Assembly (NCBI GenBank): GCA_958510875.1
Contig: OY294067.1
Location: forward strand, 141,031,846 to 141,095,845
Reading direction: 5' to 3'
DNA: 64,000 bases
Source of the DNA: Endomychus coccineus
Taxonomy: Eukaryota; Arthropoda; Insecta; Coleoptera; Endomychidae
This document shows, one piece after another, positions 7,586 to 17,513 of this stretch (its first letter is position 1; each line of letters starts with the position of its first letter). The notes under the pieces are model-generated. The model saw only the letters and a list, made by a program, of their open reading frames with translations, ran no database searches and had not been told where the DNA came from. The translations under genes were made by a program, and so were the position numbers.

Positions 7586-8215
7586 TGTTGAAACACGTGT
7601 CTGAATGTTGAAACACGTGTCTGAAACACGTGTCTGAATGTTGAAACACGTGTCTGAATGTTGAAACACGTGTCTGAATGCTGAAACACGTGTTTGAATG
7701 CTGAAACACGTGTCTGAATGTTGAAACACGTGTCTGAAACACGTGTCTGAATGCTGAAACACGTGTCTGAATGTTGAAACACGTGTCTGAAACACGTGTC
7801 TGAATGCTGAAACACGTGTCTGAATGCTGAAACACGTGTCTGAATGTTGAAACACGTGTCTGAAACACGTGTCTGAATGCTGAAACACGTGTCTGAAAGT
7901 TGAAACACGTGTCTGAATGCTGAAACACGTGTCTGAATGCTGAAACACGTGTCCGAATGTTGAAACACGTGTCTGAATGCTGAAACACGTTTCTGAATGT
8001 TGAAACACGTGTCTGAATGTTGAAACACGTGTCTGAATGCTGAAACACGTGTCTGAATGTTGAAACACGTGTCTGAAACACGTGTCTGAATGTTGAAACA
8101 CGTGTCTGAATGCTGAAACACGTGTCTGAATGCTGAAATACGTGTCTGAATGTTGAAACACGTGTCTGAAACACGTGTCTGAGTGTTGAAACACGTGTCT
8201 GAATGTTAAAGCATG
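7586..8215. repeat. Minisatellite with about 33 copies of a palindromic ACACGTGT core
   Basis: The array is built from a 13-bp core TGAAACACGTGTC and a 7-bp spacer TGAATGY, giving mostly 20-bp units with occasional 13-bp units where the spacer is missing. Almost every copy keeps the 8-bp palindrome ACACGTGT, which contains the E-box CACGTG; rare variants read ACACGTTT or ATACGTGT. Long open frames on the minus strand across it are by-products of the repeat period. Degenerate outlying copies occur at 8215-8250 and about 9160-9200. It lies immediately upstream of the ATPase promoter, where an enhancer or replication-origin role is possible. Confidence 0.9.
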
Positions 8216-8289
8216 TGTTGAATCATGCGATAAAACATGTGCATGAATGTATTACAAACATTATGATTATTCACATTTTATTCCTCATT

Positions 8290-8625
8290 AGCCCATCATA
8301 GTTCGTGAACGATGATGACGTCATCATCGTTCGTAAACTATGGTCGCCGGGTTGAATCAGTTACTGTCATTGGCTTGAAGCAGTGACGTCATCATCGTTC
8401 GTGAACGATGGTCGCCGGATTGAATCAGTTACTGTCATTGGCTTGAAGCAGTGACGTCATCATCGTTCGTGAACGATGGTCGCCGGATTGAATCATTTAC
8501 TGTCATTGGCTTGAAGCAGTGACGTCATCATCGTTCGTGAACGATGGTCGCCGGGTTGAATCAGTTACTGTCATTGGCTTGAAGCAGTGACGTCATCATC
8601 GTTCGTAAACTATGATCGCCGGATC
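8290..8625. repeat. 68-bp tandem array carrying TGACGTCA and a GTTC/GAAC hairpin
   Basis: Successive TGGTCGCCGG landmarks fall at 8341, 8409, 8477 and 8545, exactly 68 bp apart, with a degenerate fifth at 8613. Each unit contains the perfect palindrome TGACGTCA (a CRE-type site) followed by CATCGTTC-GT-GAACGATG, an inverted repeat with 8-bp arms. At the left edge these fuse into a perfect 26-bp palindrome (8307-8332). A lone related unit occurs at about 9122-9160. The copies are almost identical, so the array is young. Confidence 0.9.
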
Positions 8626-9679
8626 TTCAATTCAATAAAACACCACTTACTCGTCAAAATCCTTATGTATTTCGATACACATAAAGCTATAGTCTGATGT
8701 TCTCACCCACCCCAATTTGTATGCATCATATTGATTTTCCCTACATCAGCGGTAAATATTCTCTCTCTTATCTCGAGTGTTGAAGCTGATAAAGTTGTCA
8801 CATTCAGAATAACGAATATTCATTGATATCAAATCGTTGAAGCTTCTTTCTTCATGTGGGTTATCAATCTCAAACTTGAAGAATCTCAAATGAGTCTCTA
8901 CAGGTAATAATAGTCAAACATATTCATTTAGCCCCGACCAACACACAGGCCCTCGTAGGCTCCCAAATGATAACAATGTTGCATACAAAATAGCTTTAGG
9001 CAATAATCCGTTACATGGGAAATATCGATATTCTCAAATAAAAGGTAATAAAAGTGGGGTAATTTCTACAGCAGATATTTAACCTCAAAGATTCATCTGT
9101 TCAATGTTTGAGTCCTCATCGAACCATCATAGTTCGTGAACGATGGTGACGTCATAGGCTGTTGAATCACGTGCTAAACAAGTGTCTGAATGTTGATAAT
9201 GATCGCTTATGAAGAAGATACTATAGCTCTACTCAATATTCAGACTTTTATGAAGCATGTGTTTGAATGTCATATAGATTAGCGCTTATGAAGATATTCA
9301 TATGGTTATTATCATTATCCACATCTATTCCTCATCATAGTTCTACCTCTTGGGTGGTTGGGGAAATGAGTTCGATCTCTATAAAACTCCCTCGCATATA
9401 TGTTTCCCATTGAAATTGATTGAATTTTATAAAAAGCTAACTATCCTATGAAGAAATGTGTGTCGATGAAAAATGTTTTATTAGTATATTTTTGCATACT
9501 GAAAAAATTATATTAGCACATCTATATGTTTAAGATGATTAAAAATGTATTTTGTTATATAGCAATCGAGCTGTACAGACAGTTCGAATAATCATCGTGA
9601 TGCGTAACACCGCTTCGTCTAGATTCTGTATAGGTATTGGGCTACACCCAGCAGCAGCTAGATTTCGGGTCATATTATG
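8626..9679. other. Non-coding interior of the virus-like element
   Basis: No open frame or domain is visible on either strand. The stretch includes an outlier of each palindromic array (about 9122-9200). A segment at about 9484-9580 matches, with many differences, the part of the right TIR at about 10238-10330, so it is an old internal duplicate of TIR sequence. In autonomous relatives this is where polymerase or integrase genes would be expected. Confidence 0.7.
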
Positions 9680-10046
9680 CGATTTACAATCAATATGATT
9701 CGAATATATACATACTACATGTGTGATTTAAAATAAAGTATTCTCATCGCGTTTGAAGGTGATCGGCGTATCTTTCTTATCTCTCGAACCAGCTGTAGCT
9801 CTACCGCAAAATATGATAGTGAATATTGTTCAACCTGGCACAAAACTTATTTGATTTATATCGGATAATTTATGTAACATACATGAATGAATATTATAAC
9901 GAATTATGTTTACTCCGGAACTAATTTTGGAAAAACATTTTATATATTCATTTTACTTTCGGATAACTTATGAAACTACTTTAACATTGAAGGATCGCGC
10001 ATCATTACGATAATTTCAAGTTGAATACATTACTCTTGGAGATGAT

Positions 10047-10442
10047 TTAGCGCAAACTTATCTGAAGCCCTGCTTGATAGACATCATTATACCTGCACAC
10101 TCTGTATAACCTCACATACACACCTGCCTCGTTGGAGCCCGCGCCAGCTTCATTCAAATTCATATGACTGACGTTATGTTTAAACAACCCCACATTCCAT
10201 ACCTTATTTGAAGTCTCCCCAACCCCATTTTTGTATACTGAAAATAATATCCACATATCTATATGTTCAAGATGATTGAGATCGCATTTTGTAATATAGC
10301 AATCAAGTAAGGTACAGGCTGTTTGAAAAAACGTTTTGAAAGTAATTTCCTTATAAACATCGCGTTTGAGAAATGTAGAAGATATCATTTCTATACTATA
10401 TAACATTCCATCTATGCATTCAAGGAGCAGCAGCCCTCCCAT
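10047..10442 (-). CDS. 131-codon open frame inside the right TIR, doubtful gene
   Basis: Second copy of the frame at 1518-1913, identical over 127 residues and differing at the end (ISLR instead of IWLC). No domain is recognised. See the left copy for the reasons to doubt that it is a gene. Confidence 0.2.
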   Translation of the reverse strand: MGGLLLLECIDGMLYSIEMISSTFLKRDVYKEITFKTFFQTACTLLDCYITKCDLNHLEHIDMWILFSVYKNGVGETSNKVWNVGLFKHNVSHMNLNEAGAGSNEAGVYVRLYRVCRYNDVYQAGLQISLR

Positions 10443-10710
10443 GATACCTCCGATGAATACCCGCCTCTTTCAAAAAATCACGTGACTGACGATATGTACA
10501 AACAACACTATTTCAAAACCCTAGGACTGACGCTATGAAGAAGCAGCCTCACATTCCATACCTCGCTGTAGGCTTCGTGACATACCTGCATGACTGACGT
10601 CATGTAAAACAAAATACCTGCATCATATAGACTGCAATATACTCGCACTTATCACTCAGACCGGATACCCCGCGGTTATATCTACAACATTAAAATCGCT
10701 TGTTCTCAAT

Positions 10711-11025
10711 TCCTCCATAGCTGAGCGGTTAAGGAGCTGGCTTTGGATTTCATTTCTCGGGTTCGATTCCCGTGTGTAGAAAAATATTTCATTTTCAGCA
10801 GAAGTGTTTGTATACTAGATTAAATTGATTCAAATTCTCCGCGGTTAAGCCGCCTTACTTTAGAGTTTATTTCCCAGGTTCAAATCTCGGTGTGTGTAGA
10901 AAAAATATTTCATTTTCAGTAGAAGTGTTTGTATACTAGATTAAATTGATTCAAATCCTCCGCGGTTAAGCCGCCTTACTTTAGAGTTTATTTCCCGGGT
11001 TCGAATCTCGGTGTGTAGAAAAATC
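10711..11025 (+). repeat. Three tandem tRNA-like units in the right TIR
   Basis: The first unit (10711-10782) has an A-box-like TAGCTGAGCGG at 10718-10728 and a consensus B box GGTTCGATTCC at 10760-10770, with a well-paired T arm (CGGG/CCCG). Its acceptor ends do not pair well and no anticodon stem forms. Units two and three keep GGTTCAAATCT and GGTTCGAATCT and have a GCGGTTAAGCCGC hairpin where the D arm would be. They are probably Pol III promoter-like relics, not tRNA genes. Confidence 0.6.
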
Positions 11026-11041
11026 GTTTCAGTAGAATGTG

Positions 11042-11292
11042 AGTACACAGACGATTAGTTCACTGACTTCATCCGACCATTGTTAGGGAAGAACCATACA
11101 CAGATGATTAGTTCACAGACTCCGCCAGACCATAGTTAGGGTAGAACCATACACAGATGACTAGTTCACCGACTTCATCAGACCATAGTTAGGGAAGAAC
11201 CATAGATAGATGACAGACTTCCAGAACCATAGTTAGAGGGAACCATAGACAGATGACTAGTTCATAGAACTATAGACTACCTACCCCATCGA
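11042..11292. repeat. Diverged ~60-bp tandem repeats in the right TIR
   Basis: Mirror image of the block at 670-920, with units sharing GAACCATACACAGATGA and GACCATAGTTAGGG. The two blocks match each other closely across arms, while units within a block differ, so the repeats are older than the last homogenisation of the arms. Confidence 0.7.
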
Positions 11293-11426
11293 TATGACTG
11301 CGCATGCGTGATTGTGGATGACCTTGAAGGGGACCGTTTTCGGTAAAATGAACCTTAGATTTCCTTATGGAGATTTACATGCAAAAAAGGGTGATTTTGC
11401 TCCCGAACTGTCCTAGCACATCTACT

Positions 11427-11432
11427 CAGCCA
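11427..11432. other. Target-site duplication, right copy (CAGCCA)
   Basis: This is the partner of 530-535. It lies in the codons for the VCGC part of the nuclease tail and directly abuts the CTACT terminus of the inserted element. Confidence 0.85.
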
Positions 11433-13104
11433 CATACTTTCGTTTTGCAACCAGTCGCACAGGTACATGATATTTTTTTCATTATTTCGTCCGGTATCAA
11501 CGGTTCCTCATTATAAACTGGCATCGATACATTATCTGCAACTTTCCATCCCCGGTGAGTTATGTCTTTATCGTTGCCCAACCATTTTTGCAATTGCAAG
11601 TAGACTCTGAAGGCATGTTGTCTGGCGGCTGCTTCAGTAGGAGGAAGATTTTCTAATTGAAATGAAGCTCGAGCTGTTGATCGTTTGAAAGATTCAAAGC
11701 GATGTTTATTAAGCGTGCCATCTTTCTTATTGTAATATAGCAAAAAAATTATTTGGCACATATTCCTAGCTATTTCTTCAGGAAGAGCATTATCTTTATA
11801 GAAAACATCTAGTAATTGAAGGTAATCCGGATTAAAATTCAATATTTTCAATAATTTGTTCTTCCCTTGTTTGTACATCGAAGAAACTGTATCACAGCCC
11901 GATACGGCGTGAAGAGATGCTACATATTTTGATAATTCTGGATATTTAAAGCTTGTGTTAGAGTACCATCGATCTACTTCTCGTCCTTTTCCTTTTTTCA
12001 AAAAGAAAATCTTTCTTGTACTGAGAACCAACTGAGTTAAAAGTACAATCAAATCTACATCTTCTCCAAGTACGATAATGTTATTTACTGCACTCAAATT
12101 CGCCGCAGTTTCAATAATAAGTGAATCAGCATCCTCTTCTGCTATTTAAGTTTCAAATCCAGCATTTTGTAATTCAACAGAAAGCATACTTATTAGCCTT
12201 TTCTTGTTTTTATTGTTTGTCAAAAAAGTTGCTTGCTTGTCGGAGATTTTTGTATTTTTATCAAAATAATATTCTTGAGATACATTGTCACGTTGCCGCC
12301 TCATTCTTTCTCATGTTTTTAAATTACTGCTTGTGTCCTCGGGATATCCATCGAATACTATTATTGCTTTCTTATATTTATGTACATATTGTACATATTT
12401 ATTAATAATTTCTTGGGCAAGTATGTTGCGTTGCCAAACAACACGATGAAGCAAACTGCCGCCATCTAAGACATAAATGTCATTTTCGTTTGTCTCTGGA
12501 GGCTGCGGCAAACACTCAAAATTGTCATAAAAACTTGATTTTGCCGTTTTGCGCATTCCATTTTCATCAAACAGAGAGAGTGGAAATGGCGCGAGTTCAT
12601 ATTGCAGATATTTTTTCATATCTTCTTGATTTTTCAAGTTCAATGAAATTCGCTGAAAAATTAACAGCGGATTTATTACGACGACATCGTCTTGAATTTT
12701 TATACTGAATGTCATGGAGCGAAGAGAGCGAACTTTATTTTTTGATGAAGCTTTTACACTTCCAAATGATTTTCCAATGTAGGTCTGCAATATTTTCATT
12801 CCTTTTTCCCGTGCATTATGACAATTTATACTTTCATTGCCGACTACTCCAGAATGAATAGACATTACAAAGTTGGATTCAACGAATGGATCGTACTTTT
12901 CGAAAAATTCATTGATTTTCTGCAAATCTGCCGCGTCTCTTTTTATTCTTGAAGTACGTGTGTCTACATGTTGCTCCGATGTTGAGAACGAAACGTTGCA
13001 AAATTTCTCTATTTCATTACATACTTCAGTTTTTGTGCAACTGTCAAAAAAACTTGACATTTCTGCATCTCTATTGATGCGTAAATATTTACTTTTTTTC
13101 ACTG
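11427..13104 (-). pseudogene. FEN1/XPG-like nuclease gene of the outer element, interrupted
   Basis: The minus-strand frame covers about 560 codons up to the insertion. The N-terminal half ends in an XPG-N-like region (YVLDGGSLLHRVVW; AIIVFDGYPED). The second half has an XPG-I-like acidic pair (EEDADSLI and VLGEDVDLIVLL) and a helix-hairpin-like segment LHAVSGCDTVSSMYKQGK, comparable to the GCD..IxGIGxK part of FEN1. These are the metal-binding positions of flap endonucleases. The tail is cysteine-rich and continues at 358-535. Two in-frame stops (TGA at 12311-12313; TAA near 12148) interrupt it, so it is a pseudogene apart from the insertion. The start is uncertain: there is no ATG at the beginning, and TTTTGGCAG at about 13102 could be a splice acceptor. 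I recall the family as multicopy in invertebrate genomes; its role in a transposon is unknown. Confidence 0.7.
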
Positions 13105-13108
13105 CCAA

Positions 13109-14217
13109 AATAATTCACAAAATAAACATGAAATATTACTTTATGAATGATTTATTTATATCAGAGTCAATTATTAATTGTTTATTTATCATAAAACAAT
13201 TTCATTTATTGGAATAATAATTGATAGTAAAGTTTGAACAATTACTCCCAACATGTTGAAATTGAAGCAACTACGAGCAAACACAGTCAAACACGCGGCG
13301 TGCCAACAAACCGTTCCTATAGTAACGACACAAAAAGACCACTGGATGCTGTGAAATTATATTGGAAGTATTTATTTTTAATATATTTCAGGCTGTAAAT
13401 TCACATTCACAGTTGTACAAAAAATGTTGTTTGTATTTCGTGTATAAAATTCATGTTTTCATGGCACATTCGAGAGAATTTTTGGCCTCGACCTGCGGTC
13501 TCGGTCAAAAATTAACACTGTCATGTGCCATAAAAAAAAAAACACTCATTTTACGCACTTAATACAAAAATAACTATTCGAAAATAAATAATAGGTATAT
13601 TTTGCTTCTAAGGCGAAAATAAATACGATATTCGTGTTTGCTTTGAACGCACTAAATCAGTTTTCAGTGCGAGCGCGCAATGCTTCCCCCACTCCGCCTC
13701 ACGCTCCAGCAGCCGCGCACGCTTAGCTTTGTTACTCAATTTCTAATACTATGAATCAATAAAACATATCCAAATATTTTTTTATTGAAAATGTGGGTAT
13801 TTAACATCAACCTCCATAAAACACATTTCTGTAGAATGTGTATTGCGTCTTACAGATTTTTTTGAAATAAAAAAATTATCGCTGGTCCAGAAGATCGTAG
13901 GTGAAAAATTTTTTTGCCAATACGTAAAAAAATGTTAGAAATCGATTTCCGTCAAAGACATTTCTCTAAAATTAAAATTATAAAACTAATCTGAAAAAAA
14001 CGTTAAAAAAAAATGACATTTTTCAAAAGTCTTTTTTTCACCCTAAAAATTGGAAAAATCGCTACGTTTCTTCAATAAAATTATAGCACAACTCTTCATA
14101 AAGAAAATAAGCCCAAAATTGTTACTCCAGGACCATTTCCTGAGAAGATCTAGCCAATTTATGAGAGGCTCTTTTTTTTAGAAAAATCGATATATTTTGA
14201 AAAAAAATCAAAATTTC
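13109..14217. other. Non-coding 5' part of the outer element
   Basis: AT-rich sequence with no supported gene. It may hold an upstream exon and promoter of the nuclease gene. A GC-richer patch lies at about 13660-13740. Confidence 0.5.
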
Positions 14218-14612
14218 AACATCGAAGTAGAAGAAGAAGAAGAAAATGAATTAGGAGGCAATTCTCCAATAAAGTAGAGAAAAATTTGAATACATTTTAT
14301 TATTATAAGGCGTATTTGAAAAATAATCAAAATTTCAAATTAAGAAAGAAGTGCTCTCTTAGCTTGCCATGGGCTATATGTAGAGGAAACAATACATATG
14401 AAAACGTAATAGTTAACGACTTCTCGATACCCCGATTTTTAACGGTTTTTTCGATATAACTCGAAAAAGATGAATGATATTTATAATTATTATAGGACGA
14501 ATCGATAGATCTATTCAATACCTACAACTTTCTCATTTAAATTTTTCCGATCCGAGCTATAGTTTCTTAATTAATTGAGAAAAAACACTTTTTGCAACTT
14601 TGAGAATTTTTT
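14218..14612. repeat. Right inverted arm of the outer DNA element
   Basis: Reverse complement of 1-396 with modest divergence. Its inner edge includes the acidic-tail codons of the nuclease gene in the opposite orientation, so the inverted repeat extends into the end of the coding region. Similarity fades after about 14602 but an imperfect match continues to about 14612, where the left arm meets the window edge. Confidence 0.75.
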
Positions 14613-15784
14613 AGGTTATGTTCGCCATTTCGAATCGAGTTGCATTAATCAGAAACTCACCTTTAAATTCAATTTCCTATACGCTCATATTTTTTTTCCA
14701 GGTATTAATTTCTGCACGCATTTCTGTCTATTGCTTGGACTAATTATATGTATTTAATAATAGAAATAAGGTTGTATTCTGTACTTGAGGGATTTTAGGT
14801 AATCTCGTATACCTAGGGATGGACGATTCTTATACTACACGCAGCTCAAGAATAGAGCTTACATTGCATATATTTGGTGCTGGATTACTATCTTCACATC
14901 TGGATGAAGGTCACTTGGTGGTTTCTTGTGCTTTATATTCTAATTTCTCAAGCTATATTTCTACATAATTGTCTTGGAACATAATATGGGTTAAATTTGG
15001 GAGAAAGTTGTGATATTGATTAGATGACTAAGGTTGATCAAGCAGTCCTCACAAAACAGAATCAATTCCATCAGCTCGATAGACTTTGCCCAACGTTTCT
15101 CAACTTATAAGGTCGTCCAAAAAGTATATCAAAATAGCCATCTGTTTCTGCAATGACCTCGTTAGTCGTGATTCATTTTCCGCAAGGAAATAAAGGCAGA
15201 GGGGACCACATTTTGTAAATGCAGTGGATGTGACAATTCGAAGCTACACAGGTGTATACCCGTACATTTTCTCATTTCTCCGCTCAATCGGTCCCATAAC
15301 GCCACAAATACATATTGTTCGTCGTTTTTCCAAGTAGTCGATGTTGACGGTTCTGCGTGCATCCTGAAAAATCGTAGTTCAAACCTTACCGGCCGATTTT
15401 TTCGGAGCCGGATAGCCTCTAGAAACCCAGTGAAATTCTTCAGGATTAAAACTGAAAGGGGCCAAACCATTCATTGAATCCACACGATTGCGGTTATTCT
15501 CTATTGTAAGCAAATGGAGTACCCATCATGCCGATATCTTTTATTGTTTCTCCGAGAAAAATTGGAATCCTTGAACTACATAATGTAACATGCATGTGAC
15601 CACAAGTTTGCGTACTGACTGTGACCGTCTTTCTCGGGAAGAGATAATTTTTCTTGTTACACGGAAAAGTAGAAAGGGGTCACCACCGGGATGAGTGATC
15701 CAGGGTCGTATATTTCCCGTTGAATGAAATATGACAGATATGAATTGATTGATTCCTCAACAGTAAAACAGATGTTTATATATA

Positions 15785-16390
15785 CAGGGTGTCCTCGAAC
15801 TGCGTGGCAAAAATAAAACCGAAGATTCTTTGATTCGAAAAAAATTTGATGAGCCTTTTTACTTTTGCCTCAAGTGTCTTGTTTACCCGGTAGAGGGCTT
15901 CAAAATTGCAAAAATAATTTTGTTTTTTCGGTGTAACTTGAGAACGTGATGAAGAACTTTTACAATATTTGGCAGGTGAGTTACTGTCAATAATGGCCAT
16001 TTTTGAGAGTGGAGCACAGAGCCTTAGAGACCATAGAAATGGCTCAAACTTGAGGATGTAACGGGAAAAGTGTCCAGAACTTTTTCGTGGTCAATGTTAT
16101 TCACTCGATATTTTTTATGTAGATAGCTTATCTAATTTGAAAACTTTTCTTACTCTTAGAAAATTTTGATAAAATCAACGGATTAGCTTGAAAAAATTAA
16201 TTTTCGAGTCTCTGCAATTTTGGCTTACTAATTTTACTTGATTAAAATACCTTAGTTGCCTTTGCTTTTCTAATGTCATTTTGGCATTTGAAGAATTTAT
16301 TCTCAAAACTGTCAGTCAGTTTTTACTTTGCTTTCCGTAAAAATTTTATAAAATTATGGCTCAAAATTTCACTAACACTGAAATGGTTGA
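15785..16390. repeat. Left TIR of the mariner-type element
   Basis: Inverted copy of 17514-18116 with a small number of substitutions and short indels. One is a four-base CAGT duplication near 16315 present only on this side. It contains the putative promoter and the first codons of the transposase. Confidence 0.85.
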
Positions 16391-17404
16391 TATGTTATTG
16401 ATTTATGGACTTTGTCGTTGCAATGGCCGGAGAAGGGAAAGATATCCGCATCGCAGAATTCCAAATCGGCAAACCTTCGCGAAACTGGCAAATTTGAAGC
16501 AAATCGCAGAGAAACTGGACGCAGACGGACAAGAAGGACGTTAGAGCTCGAAGAAGCGATACTGGAAGCGGTTGAAACTGAACCTGGGATAAGCACACTA
16601 CGTTTGGGACTTCGTATTGGAGCCTCAAAATCATTAGTTCATAATGTACTGAAAGAAGAACTGTTGTATCCCTATCATATTAAAACAGTTCAAGACTTAT
16701 TGTCCATGGATCCAGGTCATCGGCTAGATTTCTGTCGGCTTATTGTCCAAAGACAAAACGCAAACCCCAATTCTTGTAGAAGAATTCTGTTCACGGACGA
16801 AGATACTTTCACGAGATGTGGTCTTTTTAACCTCCATAATGAACATTTCTATGCTGATGAAAATCCTCATGAAACGGAAGTTACATATTTTCAGAATCAA
16901 ACTAAAATCAATGTTTGGGTTGGAATTGTGGATAACTTTATTATTGGCCCTACCGTTATACCCGATCGATTGAACGGGGAGAACTACTTGAACTTTTTGG
17001 AACAAAGGCTACTTGAACTGTTGGAAGACTTGCCCTTACACATTCGTCGTGGCCTGGTTTATCCATGATGGTGCACCTCCTCATTTCACATTAGCTGTAA
17101 GGTGACTTTGAATGCGGAATATCCAGATCGCTGGATAGGTAGAGGACACGATGCACCAGTGAACTGGCCGGCCCGCTCCCCTGTTTTGACGCCCTGCGAC
17201 TTCTTTCTATGGGGCGCTTTGAAGTCGAAAGTTTATGCAGCTCCAGTAAACACACGAGAGGAATTGTTGCAACGAATTAATCATGAAGCGGATTTATTGA
17301 AGAATGATCCTGAAGTACTAGCCAGAGTTCAATCCAATTTCTTGAAACGAATTAATTTGTGTATTCAGAAAAATGGGCAACATTTCGAACAATTGATGCC
17401 TTAG
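16356..17404 (+). pseudogene. Mariner-type DDD transposase, at least three frameshifts
   Basis: The gene starts at ATG 16356 (MAQNFTNTEMVDMLLIYGLC) and encodes a helix-turn-helix N-terminus, then a DDE/D catalytic domain. Frames change near 16440-16500, near 17055 and near 17100. Catalytic positions seen are FTDEDTF (first D, about 16797), IHDGAPPHF (second D, 17067-17069) and PCDFFLWG (third D, 17198-17200). Counting across the last one-base shift, about 43 residues separate the second and third D. This is nearer DD41D-type than the DD34D of classical mariner. WIGRGHDAPVNW replaces a shorter segment usual in relatives, adding two residues. The product would cut and join element ends in the nucleus; this copy cannot. 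Confidence 0.8.
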
Positions 17405-17513
17405 CGATTTCCCAAAAAGTTTTGTTGTTTCTTTTAATTTAGCATTTGTTTTTCCTAAATAATCACATCGTTTCCCCATTTCTATTGTTCTTATTATTCG
17501 TGTTTTACCGAGA

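Larger units (their letters stand above)
536..11426 (-). mobile_element. Polinton/Maverick-like virus-derived element with capsid module, no polymerase
   Basis: The insert is 10,891 bp, begins AGTAG, ends CTACT, has inverted repeats of about 1.75 kb and a 6-bp target duplication. Its minus-strand genes are, in transcription order, packaging ATPase (7460), conserved DUF protein (6692), fibre-like coiled-coil protein (5653), integrase-like remnant (4983), PLA2-like remnant (4685), minor capsid (4409), small protein (3586) and major capsid (3414). ATPase plus major and minor capsid is the morphogenesis module of Polintons, adintoviruses and related viruses. I find no DNA polymerase B, no complete integrase and no cysteine protease. 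The half from 7586 to 9679 holds tandem palindromic arrays and non-coding DNA. Because two genes are frameshifted and the replication genes are missing, this copy should depend on a helper for movement. Exact placement among Polinton-like lineages is uncertain. Confidence 0.8.
9680..11426. repeat. Right long terminal inverted repeat of the virus-like element
   Basis: Mirror copy of 536-2280, ending in CTACT at 11426. It includes a non-functional copy of the last ~19 codons of the major capsid gene at its inner edge (9680-9737). It also carries the second 131-codon frame (10047-10442, minus), the three tRNA-like units (10711-11025) and the ~60-bp repeats (11042-11292). Its inner boundary is sharp: homology with the left arm ends after GATTTACAAT at 9681-9690 and the preceding base. 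Confidence 0.9.

Noticed and set aside
7486..8194. Three overlapping 200-codon frames across the CACGTG array
   Set aside because: They are translations of a 20-bp/13-bp tandem repeat in every minus frame; no start context or non-repeat domain.
7586..8215. CRISPR-like appearance of the array
   Set aside because: Spacers are the same 7 bp throughout, units are 13-20 bp, and the context is a eukaryotic mobile element.
8626..9679. A hidden polymerase B or integrase gene in the array half of the virus-like element
   Set aside because: I looked in the available frames and found only short open stretches without catalytic motifs; a profile search would be needed to detect deeply decayed remains.
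10711..10782. A true tRNA gene (anticodon GGA was considered)
   Set aside because: A and B boxes and the T arm are good, but acceptor and anticodon stems do not pair.
536..11426. A parvovirus or bidnavirus integration, because of long inverted repeats and the PLA2-like piece
   Set aside because: There is no NS1-type helicase, and a packaging ATPase plus double jelly-roll capsid and a 6-bp duplication point to the Polinton-like group instead.
15162..15470. 102-codon minus frame in the inverted-repeat element
   Set aside because: No domain, and composition does not differ clearly from chance; it is not supported by splice signals.
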